Assembly (NCBI GenBank): GCA_019347795.1
Contig: JAHWKS010000088.1
Coordinates: 1 to 10,924, forward strand
Length of the DNA stretch: 10,924 nt
Direction of reading: 5' to 3'
Source of the DNA: Planctomycetota bacterium
Lineage (GTDB): Bacteria > Planctomycetota > Planctomycetia > Pirellulales > Pirellulaceae
Positions 5,606-10,924 of the stretch are shown here, one piece after another. The notes below the pieces were generated by a model, which was not told the DNA's origin, did not search any database, and was given only the letters and a program-made list of their open reading frames with translations. A program made the position numbers and the translations under genes. Each line of letters opens with the position of its first letter. The stretch's first letter is position 1.

Positions 5606-6333
5606 ACATAATCCTGCGTCGTCGGCTTGATGACCATCTCCGGCACGTGCGCTCTAGGTGGAAGCTTGATGATCGCCAGCACCACCGCCGCCACGTCTTC
5701 CGGCTGAAGCATTGCGGCTTTGCGCTCGTCGCTCACCGGCTGGGGGCGGTTCTCGAGGATGGGCGTGTTCACCTCGCCGGGATAGATGTTCGTGATGCGG
5801 ATGTTGTTCTTCGCCTCCTCCAGCCACGCCGACGTGCCCAGCGCGGTCATGGCGAACTTCGAGGCGTTGTAGGCGACGCCTCCCAGCGGCGTGGCCCGCT
5901 TTCCCGCGATGGAGGAGATGTTGATCACCACGCCGTCCCGCCGCTGGCGCATCTGCGGCAGCACCGCGGTCATGCAGTTGAAGGCCCCGGTGGCGTTGAC
6001 CGCCAGCACCCGGTCCCACTCCTCGGGCTTCGTGTCCGTCAGGCTGCGGTCCTTGACGTTCATACCCGCGGAATTCACCAGGATATCGACCGGCCCGAGC
6101 GCCTGCTCCACCCATTCAAACAGCTTCGCGACGCTCGCCCGGTCGGCAACATCCACGGGGTGGAACCGCAGCGGCGGATCGCCCCGAAAGGCGCCGACGG
6201 CGTCTTGCAGCGTCTGCTCGCGGCGCCCGGCGATCGCCACGTGGCAGCCTTCCCGCGCGAGAGCGTGGGCGATGCCAAGGCCGATACCGGTTCCGCCGCC
6301 CGTGATGACGGCTCGTTTGTTGTGCAGCGTCAT
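5602..6333 (-). CDS. Short-chain dehydrogenase/reductase (classical SDR)
   Basis: The 243-residue product is a classical SDR that oxidises or reduces a hydroxyl or keto group with NAD(P)(H) in the cytoplasm. Motifs are complete: TGGGTGIG at 11-18 for cofactor binding, NSAG at 87-90, Asn113, Ser141 in INISSIAG, and Tyr155 and Lys159 in YNASK, followed by YPGEVNTP. The basic GRR at 36-38 after the second strand suggests NADP(H) preference. Length is typical of the family. Substrate cannot be inferred. It is the third gene of a minus-strand run after cimA and the PHP phosphatase, 56 bases behind the latter, and may be co-transcribed. The ATG start has no Shine-Dalgarno site; three tandem heptamers sit directly in front of it. 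Its 3' end overlaps the convergent toxin gene's old stop. Confidence 0.9.
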   Translation of the reverse strand: MTLHNKRAVITGGGTGIGLGIAHALAREGCHVAIAGRREQTLQDAVGAFRGDPPLRFHPVDVADRASVAKLFEWVEQALGPVDILVNSAGMNVKDRSLTDTKPEEWDRVLAVNATGAFNCMTAVLPQMRQRRDGVVINISSIAGKRATPLGGVAYNASKFAMTALGTSAWLEEAKNNIRITNIYPGEVNTPILENRPQPVSDERKAAMLQPEDVAAVVLAIIKLPPRAHVPEMVIKPTTQDYV

Positions 6334-6354
6334 GGTCAGGGGTCAGGGGTCAGG
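6334..6354 (-). repeat. Three tandem heptamers abutting the dehydrogenase start codon
   Basis: CCTGACC is repeated three times exactly on the minus strand (6354-6348, 6347-6341, 6340-6334), and the next three bases are the ATG. The repeat fills the place where a ribosome-binding site is expected. Heptameric repeats can change copy number by slippage, which would move upstream signals relative to the start codon. Confidence 0.85.
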
Positions 6355-6389
6355 GGCGGATTATCGCACTGGAACACCGAATGTTCAAT

Positions 6390-7130
6390 TTATGGAGAGG
6401 CGGCGCCGACGATTTCCCTCGGCCGCGTCGATACCAGCTCGGCGATGTGTTCGGCGCCGACCTGATGAATGGCGGCCTTGAGTCCTGCCTGCCTGCCGGG
6501 GACGCTGTCCAACCCGTGCGTGTCGGAGGCGAGCACGTAGTAACGATCCTCGTGCAGCCAGCGTACGGCGCGATCCTGGGCGACGGCGCCTTCGCCGCCG
6601 GCGATGCTGTTCAAGTTGCCCTGAAAGCGAACGCCGCGAGCGGCCAGAATCTCCATCGTCGCCTGCCAGTCTCGCTCCGCAAGACCCAGCCGCTCGGGAT
6701 GGGCCAGCAGCACGTCATAGCCGCGATCGAGGAGGTAGTCGATGCCGCGATCGCAAAAGTCCGGCCAGCGGCGGCCGAAGTAATCGACCAGCACCCAGCG
6801 GCTCGGGCCGATCGTGGGGACGCCCCACTCGCGCATCCATGCCGTGATGTCTTCCCCCAACCGCAGTTCGCCGCCGGGCCAAAGATAATAGTCAATCCCC
6901 GCTTCGTCGATCGCCGCCTGTAGCTCCGCCGTCCACTCCGCAACATTCGCGGGAACGTTGTCCGGGAAGACATCGACGCCCATGTGCGGCGTGCAGACCG
7001 AGCCGACGTATCCCGACCTCCGCCATTGTCGAAGGCACTCCAGCGATTCTTCGAGAGCCTGGCAGCCGTCATCCACGCCGGGGAGCAGGTGGCAGTGCAG
7101 ATCGACGCAATTCTTGATTCCGACATCCAC
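6390..7130 (-). CDS. PHP-domain tyrosine-protein phosphatase, CpsB/CapC (YwqE-like) family
   Basis: The 246-residue product has the metal-binding motifs of the PHP fold in order: DLHCHLLPGVDDG (His12, His14, Asp20/21), CTPHM (His49), GGELRL (Glu88), LLAHPER (His144) and LASDTHG (Asp203, His205). This set and the length fit CpsB/YwqE-type manganese-dependent phosphatases. In Firmicutes these dephosphorylate tyrosine kinases that control capsule or exopolysaccharide export. No kinase or polysaccharide gene is next to it here, so the partner is unknown; another phosphoesterase activity remains possible. The start is GTG with a weak Shine-Dalgarno region (AAGGA about 13 bases upstream). It begins 36 bases after the cimA stop and is probably co-transcribed with cimA, placing it downstream of the cimA attenuator. 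Confidence 0.88.
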   Translation of the reverse strand: MDVGIKNCVDLHCHLLPGVDDGCQALEESLECLRQWRRSGYVGSVCTPHMGVDVFPDNVPANVAEWTAELQAAIDEAGIDYYLWPGGELRLGEDITAWMREWGVPTIGPSRWVLVDYFGRRWPDFCDRGIDYLLDRGYDVLLAHPERLGLAERDWQATMEILAARGVRFQGNLNSIAGGEGAVAQDRAVRWLHEDRYYVLASDTHGLDSVPGRQAGLKAAIHQVGAEHIAELVSTRPREIVGAASP

Positions 7131-7166
7131 TGGCGATGACTCATTCCTTCCCGCTCTGCCGCGAAA

Positions 7167-8741
7167 TCACTGCTCGTCCTTGGCCAGCTTGTACTCGATC
7201 GCGTCCACCAAGGCGAGCCAGCTTGCTTCGATGATGTTCTCGCTGACGCCCACGGTCCCCCACACGTCGTGCTCATCGGCGCTCTCGATGATCACCCGGA
7301 TGCGGGCGGCGGTGCCGGCTTCGCTGTTCACCGCGCGCACCTTGTAATCCACCAGCCGCATCTCAGCCAGCCGCGGATAGGCGCCGCCCAGGGCCTTGCG
7401 AAGCGCCGCGTCCAGCGCGTTCACGGGACCGTCCCCTTCGGCCACCTCGTGCCGGAGCTGATCGTTAACCACGATCTTCACCGTCGCCTCGGTCAGCAGC
7501 TCCCGGCCTCCCTCGGCGCCGACCTCCACGTGATATTTGACGCGCTGGAAGTGCGGCTGAAACACGCCGGCGCAGCGCTTAACCAGCAGGTCGAAAGACG
7601 CCTCGGCCGCCTCGAACTGGTAGCCTTGGTTTTCCAGCTTCACCACCTGCGCGAGGATCTCGTCCATCAGCTCCCGGCTCTGCTCCAGCTTGTGCTTGGT
7701 GGTCAGGGCGACGATGTTTGAGCGGCCCGAAAGCTCGCTCACCAGAATCCGCCGCTCATTCCCCACGAGCTGCGGGTCGATGTGCTCATAGCTCGACGTA
7801 GCCCGGGCAATCGCGTGCACGTGCATGCCGCCCTTGTGGGCGAAGGCGCTCTGCCCGACGAACGGCTGATTGGAGCGGAAGTTCATGTTCGCCGTTTCGT
7901 AGACGAAGCGCGAGAGTTCCGTGAGGTGGTCGAGACTGCGGCCGCCGAGCACCTGGTAGGTGCCTTGCTTCTTCAACGCGAGATTCGCCATCACAGAGAT
8001 CAAGTCGGCGTTGCCGCACCGTTCCCCCACGCCGTTGATCGTCCCCTGCACGTGCACCGCGCCGGCGTCCACCGCGGCCAGCGAGTTCGCCACCGCCAGA
8101 TCGCAGTCGTTGTGGCAGTGGATGCCGACCGGCGTATCGTGCGCCTCAAGGGCCGCAATCGCCTCACGAGTGAGCCGCGCGACTTCCTCGGGCAGGCTGC
8201 CGCCGTTGGTGTCGCACAGCACGACGAGCATCGCCCCCGCCTCGGCGGCCGCCTGAAGGGTGCGGGCGGCGTACTGCGGGTTGGCTTTCCAGCCGTCGAA
8301 GAAGTGCTCGGCGTCGTAGAGCACCTGCCGCCCCTGCGAGACAAGGAACGCCACGCTGTCGCGGATCATGGCGAGGTTCTCCTCGAGCGAGACCCGCAGC
8401 ACCTCCGTGACGTGGAAATCCGAAGTCTTTCCCACCACCGTGCACACCGGCGCGCCGGCGCCGACCAGGGCCTTCATCCCCGGATCGTCCTCCGCGCGAA
8501 AGCCCTTGCGGCGCGTCATGCCGAAGGCGCAGACCTTGGTGACGCCCAGGTCGAGCTGCTGCACGCGGTCGAAAAACTCGGCGTCCTTTTCATTGGAGAG
8601 CGGGTAGCCCCCTTCGATGAAGTCGATTCCCATCTCCGCCAGCCGCTCGGCGATGGCGAGCTTGTCCTGGAGCGAGAAGTTCACGCCCTCCCCTTGGGCG
8701 CCGTCGCGGAGGGTGGTGTCGTAGATTTGGATCGATCGCAT
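7167..8741 (-). CDS. cimA: Citramalate synthase
   Basis: The 524-residue enzyme condenses pyruvate and acetyl-CoA to citramalate, the first step of the threonine-independent route to 2-oxobutyrate and isoleucine. DTTLRDGAQGEGVNFS (residues 8-23) is the catalytic start of the DRE-TIM family, with Arg12 and Asp13. GIHCHNDCDLA (His208, His210) supplies the metal ligands and NGVGERCGNAD (236-246) follows. The C-terminal third is the LeuA-type regulatory dimer domain, which usually gives feedback inhibition by isoleucine. Length and the spacing IEGGYP...NEKDAEFF fit the long CimA branch rather than 2-isopropylmalate or homocitrate synthase. I chose ATG 8741 because GGGAG lies five bases upstream and the protein then begins MRSIQIYDTT, as is usual. 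ATG 8753 and TTG 8756 would add four or five residues. The upstream leader contains an attenuator. Confidence 0.93.
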   Translation of the reverse strand: MRSIQIYDTTLRDGAQGEGVNFSLQDKLAIAERLAEMGIDFIEGGYPLSNEKDAEFFDRVQQLDLGVTKVCAFGMTRRKGFRAEDDPGMKALVGAGAPVCTVVGKTSDFHVTEVLRVSLEENLAMIRDSVAFLVSQGRQVLYDAEHFFDGWKANPQYAARTLQAAAEAGAMLVVLCDTNGGSLPEEVARLTREAIAALEAHDTPVGIHCHNDCDLAVANSLAAVDAGAVHVQGTINGVGERCGNADLISVMANLALKKQGTYQVLGGRSLDHLTELSRFVYETANMNFRSNQPFVGQSAFAHKGGMHVHAIARATSSYEHIDPQLVGNERRILVSELSGRSNIVALTTKHKLEQSRELMDEILAQVVKLENQGYQFEAAEASFDLLVKRCAGVFQPHFQRVKYHVEVGAEGGRELLTEATVKIVVNDQLRHEVAEGDGPVNALDAALRKALGGAYPRLAEMRLVDYKVRAVNSEAGTAARIRVIIESADEHDVWGTVGVSENIIEASWLALVDAIEYKLAKDEQ

Positions 8742-8758
8742 GAGAGCTCCCATCAACG

Positions 8759-8794
8759 AAAAAAGCCCTGAAGCCGGCTTTTGGCCTCAGGGCT
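8759..8794 (-). terminator. Intrinsic terminator in the cimA leader
   Basis: In the RNA, AGCCCTGAGGCC (8794-8783) pairs with GGCTTCAGGGCT (8775-8764) over 12 base pairs including one G-U, with a 7-base loop. Five U residues follow at 8763-8759. It lies 18 bases before the cimA start and after the leader ORF, so it would stop transcription before cimA unless prevented. No complete gene between the promoter and this site needs a terminator, which argues for attenuation. Confidence 0.88.
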
Positions 8795-8837
8795 GGTTGT
8801 GTCGGGTGAAGTGGTCCCGCCGCGAATGCCCTAGGCC
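8783..8837 (-). promoter_or_regulatory. Antiterminator of the cimA attenuator
   Basis: GGCCTAGGGC (8837-8828) can pair with GCCCTGAGGCC (8793-8783): GGCCT with AGGCC and AGGGC with GCCCT, ten base pairs with a single bulged G. The downstream arm is the left arm of the terminator, so the two structures exclude each other. The upstream arm overlaps the leader stop codon (8833-8831). A ribosome reaching the stop would cover it and allow termination. A ribosome stalled at the Ile codons (8857-8849) would leave it free, so the antiterminator forms and cimA is transcribed. I did not find a convincing pause hairpin. Confidence 0.75.
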
Positions 8838-8917
8838 CGCGTCCCGCCAATAATAATACCGCCCGCCGCAAGTGCGGCGACGGCGGATAGCGGCTTGGCG
8901 GCAAAGACGGTGGACAT
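8831..8917 (-). CDS. Isoleucine-rich leader peptide of cimA
   Basis: A 28-codon ORF starts at ATG 8917 and ends at TAG 8833-8831. It begins MSTVFAAKPL and ends GGIIIGGTRA. The three consecutive Ile codons are ATT ATT ATT (8857-8849), five codons before the stop. Translation speed here would report the supply of charged isoleucyl-tRNA, the end product of the cimA pathway. The ORF starts about 19 bases after the predicted transcription start and has no good Shine-Dalgarno site. It is too short for routine gene calling. The peptide itself probably has no other function. Confidence 0.78.
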   Translation of the reverse strand: MSTVFAAKPLSAVAALAAGGIIIGGTRA

Positions 8918-8942
8918 AAGGCAATCACAAACGTATGACGCA

Positions 8943-8971
8943 AGAATATCCCGCAACTCCCAATGCGTCAA
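8943..8971 (-). promoter_or_regulatory. Probable sigma-70 promoter for the cimA leader
   Basis: On the minus strand TTGACG (8971-8966) matches five of six -35 bases, and TATTCT (8948-8943) matches four of six -10 bases, with an exact 17-base spacer. Transcription would begin near 8936, just before the leader ORF. The promoter lies immediately downstream of the preceding M20 gene, so cimA has its own start. Confidence 0.65.
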
Positions 8972-9003
8972 CCGTCAGCCAGCCGCGACAGCCGAAACCC
9001 CCG

Positions 9004-10479
9004 TCAACGAATCTTCGCCGGCGGCTTCTGTCCCTCGGGAATGAAACTGAAGTATACGAGATCCTTCGTGCGCTCCTTCCAGTCGGCCTTGGCTGCGGCG
9101 ATTCGCTGCGGGTCTTCCAGCAGATCGATCGCCGTGGCGGCCAGCGTCTTCGCGGCGTACAGGATCCCCTTCTCGCCGATCGAGGAGCCGATCGCCGCCA
9201 CGTTCTGCCAGCTATGCCCCGGGCTTCCCGCCGCCAGGCACGCGGTCCGCAGGCCGCCGGTGGGAACCCGCCAACTGATGTCCCCCACGTCGGTCGAACC
9301 TTTGCTTGGCTCCGCAACCCGCGGGTAGGGCTTGATCTCCCGGTCGATCGCTTGGGGAAACTCCCGGCCGAACTCTTCGATCAGCGGCGCCTGCAGCCGG
9401 CGGGCGAACAACATTTCCTCGTCGCTGAACTCGGGCGCCCCGATCGCCTCCAGGTTCCGCGTAATCAACTCGGAGAGCGGATCATTGGAGACGATCTCGT
9501 GGCAGTCGGTGTCGATCTGCATCGTCAATTCCGTCCGCGTCATCCGGGCGGCGCCGGCGGCGGTGTCCTGCAGCCAGCGGAAGTTGTACTCCACGTCCTT
9601 GTGCGAGTCGGCCCGGACGAAGTACCACACGGTGGCCGTGGGCGGCACCACGTTCGGCTGTCCGCCGCCGTCCACGATCACGTAGTGCACGCGGGCGTCC
9701 TCCTTGAGATGCTCCCGCATGAAGTTGGCGCCGATGTTCATCAGCTCGACCGCATCCAATGCGCTTCGCCCCGCCTCGGGACTGACCGAGGCGTGCGAGG
9801 GAATTCCGCGAAAGGTGAACTTGGCCGACACCAGCGCCTTGGAGCTGCCGATCCAGGCGCCGTTCTCATCGCTGGGATGCCAGTGCAGGCAAACGTCCAG
9901 ATCATCGAACTGCCCGTCGAGCGTCATATAGACTTTGCCGATCACCGTCTCCTCGGCGGGGGCGCCGTACAGCCGCAGCGTTCCCTTCAGGTCGTGCTTC
10001 TCCATGGCCGCCTTGACCGCCAGCGCCGCTCCCAAGGCGCCCGTTCCCAGCCCCGAGTGGCCGCAGGCGTGCCCGGGCTCGCCCTCCGTGCGCGGCTCCC
10101 GCGCGGGAATCACCTTCTGCGACATCCCCGGCAGCGCGTCGTACTCCGCCAGGATGCCGATCACCGGCTTGCCCGATCCATACTCGGCCACAAACGCGGT
10201 GGGCATTCCCGAGAGTCCCATCTTCACCTCGAAGCCCGCCTCCTTCAGCTTTTCGACGAGCAATTCACTGGAGCGATACTCCTGCAAGCCGACTTCCGCG
10301 AAGTCCCAGATGGCGCGATTCACCTCCTTGAGCTCCTCCGCCCGCCGCTCCACCTCGGCGATCGCCGTCTGCTGCGCCCCGCCCAGTTCGTGTTCTTCGG
10401 CTGTAGCCAACAGCGGCGCGGCAGCCAGCATCGCGGCGAGAAGAACCGACTGCGGACTTAATCGAAAACCCATCATCAT
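9004..10479 (-). CDS. Exported M20-family amidohydrolase, AbgB-like
   Basis: The 491-residue product resembles AbgB, the larger subunit of p-aminobenzoyl-glutamate hydrolase, and related M20 metallo-amidohydrolases that cleave amide bonds of N-acylated amino acids. Landmarks are IGILAEYDALPGM (about 107-119), GHACGHSGLGTGALGAAL (136-153), YGAPAEE with Glu176/Glu177, the dimerisation domain with GIPSHASVSPEAGRSALDAV, GGGQPNVVPPTATVWYFVRA, and the AbgB-typical STDVGDISWRVP and SPGHSWQN. Residues 1-27 look like a signal peptide (hydrophobic LLAAMLAAAPLLATA before EE), so the enzyme probably acts outside the cytoplasm, unlike E. coli AbgB. No abgA or transporter gene lies nearby; substrate is uncertain. 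Three ATG codons in a row open the gene. GAGGT is about seven bases from the second (10476), which may be the true start. Confidence 0.88.
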   Translation of the reverse strand: MMMGFRLSPQSVLLAAMLAAAPLLATAEEHELGGAQQTAIAEVERRAEELKEVNRAIWDFAEVGLQEYRSSELLVEKLKEAGFEVKMGLSGMPTAFVAEYGSGKPVIGILAEYDALPGMSQKVIPAREPRTEGEPGHACGHSGLGTGALGAALAVKAAMEKHDLKGTLRLYGAPAEETVIGKVYMTLDGQFDDLDVCLHWHPSDENGAWIGSSKALVSAKFTFRGIPSHASVSPEAGRSALDAVELMNIGANFMREHLKEDARVHYVIVDGGGQPNVVPPTATVWYFVRADSHKDVEYNFRWLQDTAAGAARMTRTELTMQIDTDCHEIVSNDPLSELITRNLEAIGAPEFSDEEMLFARRLQAPLIEEFGREFPQAIDREIKPYPRVAEPSKGSTDVGDISWRVPTGGLRTACLAAGSPGHSWQNVAAIGSSIGEKGILYAAKTLAATAIDLLEDPQRIAAAKADWKERTKDLVYFSFIPEGQKPPAKIR

Positions 10480-10521
10480 CGCACCTCAAGCTAACGGGGC
10501 TAAGAAACAATCTTCGGCACG

Positions 10522-10530
10522 ATTATAGCA
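10522..10530 (-). promoter_or_regulatory. Extended -10 promoter for the M20 gene
   Basis: On the minus strand TGCTATAAT (10530-10522) is a consensus extended -10 (TGnTATAAT), about 43 bases before the first ATG. The -35 region is poor, as is common with extended -10 promoters. Confidence 0.55.
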
Positions 10531-10574
10531 ACGGCTGATTCCGAGAGGCGCGGCGGGCGAATGCTCGGAGGCGG

Positions 10575-10586
10575 GTCAACATTGAC
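10575..10586. promoter_or_regulatory. Dyad upstream of the M20 promoter
   Basis: GTCAA-CA-TTGAC is a perfect 5-base inverted repeat with a 2-base centre, located about 50 bases upstream of the predicted -10. It could bind an activator or repressor. There is no further support. Confidence 0.22.
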
Positions 10587-10598
10587 TCGGCGGCAACA

Positions 10599-10924
10599 TC
10601 ATCGATCGCCGTCGACTTCGTAGTCGCCCGGTCGCAGTGCAAAATCAACGAGTATGTGCCCATCAGGAGCATGTCGCGCGACCAACCGTTGAAATTCAGA
10701 AAAACCCTCCATGAGCCAAGGCGCCAACATGATTTCTTTTGGTACGAATGCGCGTTTGATGCGGCCAGCGAAATAGAGCGGAAATGGACGCATGTGTCTG
10801 ACGCATTCGATTTGATCCCACGTTAGCGTCGTCAGGCGAAACACGTTGACGTACCGAATGCCGATGGCCGAGATTTGCCAGTACATAGTTCGCCGAATGA
10901 GCAATGCCATTAACGGCGTAATCG
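10599..10924 (-). CDS. Possible bacterial PH-domain protein, 5' end beyond window
   Basis: The minus-strand frame ends at TGA 10601-10599 and is open to the right edge. The first in-window ATG is at 10910, giving 103 residues. The text ISAIGIRYVNVFRLTTLTWDQIECV has the pattern of the first strands of bacterial PH-like domains, where a Gly-Ile strand is followed by a strand ending in W-x-x-I. The rest includes LAPWLMEGFSEFQRLVARHAP, compatible with the closing helix. Such domains often follow membrane helices, which would lie outside the window. No function can be assigned. Codon use is less GC-rich than in the neighbouring genes, which may suggest different ancestry. The next gene on this strand, the M20 hydrolase, starts about 120 bases downstream with its own promoter. 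Confidence 0.5.
   Translation of the reverse strand, partial: ITPLMALLIRRTMYWQISAIGIRYVNVFRLTTLTWDQIECVRHMRPFPLYFAGRIKRAFVPKEIMLAPWLMEGFSEFQRLVARHAPDGHILVDFALRPGDYEVDGDR

Noticed and set aside
5164..6465. Plus-strand open frame of 433 codons covering the toxin and the dehydrogenase
   Set aside because: It overlaps two well-supported genes in other frames and its translation is Arg- and His-rich with no domain.
8590..8943. Minus-strand open frame of 117 codons running through the cimA leader into cimA
   Set aside because: It overlaps cimA in another frame and crosses the terminator. The short leader ORF with the Ile codons explains this region better.
8935..10461. Plus-strand open frame of 508 codons opposite the M20 gene
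   Set aside because: It is an antisense shadow of a clear M20 gene, with low-complexity Arg, Leu and His content and no motif.

Overview
This is a GC-rich bacterial chromosome fragment with protein genes on both strands and no rRNA, tRNA or CRISPR array that I can see. The likely source is a Planctomycetota bacterium, perhaps a Pirellulales-like lineage. That is an inference from general resemblance: GC-rich codon use, a secreted deiminase, purine-rich palindromic repeats around a GxxExxY gene remnant, a heptamer repeat at a start codon and sparse Shine-Dalgarno sites. No phylogenetic marker is present.

Layout from left to right. Bases 1-253 (minus) hold the N-terminus of a restriction-modification enzyme that runs off the left edge. 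About 600 bases follow with no supportable gene. Bases 859-2199 (plus) encode an exported agmatine/peptidylarginine deiminase whose signal peptide contains a 15-base tandem repeat. Convergent to it lie two minus-strand genes, an FAD/NAD(P) oxidoreductase (3586-4848) and a radical SAM protein (2214-3119). They are separated by the remnant of a small element: two inverted purine-rich palindromic repeats flank a GxxExxY gene that has lost its middle. Next comes a plus-strand VapBC-type toxin-antitoxin pair (4964-5605) whose PIN toxin is interrupted by an in-frame amber codon.

A minus-strand run follows: citramalate synthase cimA (7167-8741), a PHP-type CpsB/YwqE-like phosphatase (6390-7130) and a short-chain dehydrogenase (5602-6333). 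The right end holds an exported AbgB-like M20 amidohydrolase (9004-10479) and the C-terminal part of a possible bacterial PH-domain protein (10599 to the edge).

The best regulatory signal lies between the M20 gene and cimA. It consists of a promoter with 17-base spacing, a 28-codon leader ORF with three consecutive Ile codons, an intrinsic terminator before cimA, and a competing antiterminator whose upstream arm overlaps the leader stop codon. This is the layout of ribosome-mediated attenuation. It fits cimA, because citramalate feeds isoleucine synthesis. The second notable signal is the GxxExxY/inverted-repeat remnant, which may be a decayed copy of an undescribed mobile or repeat-associated unit.
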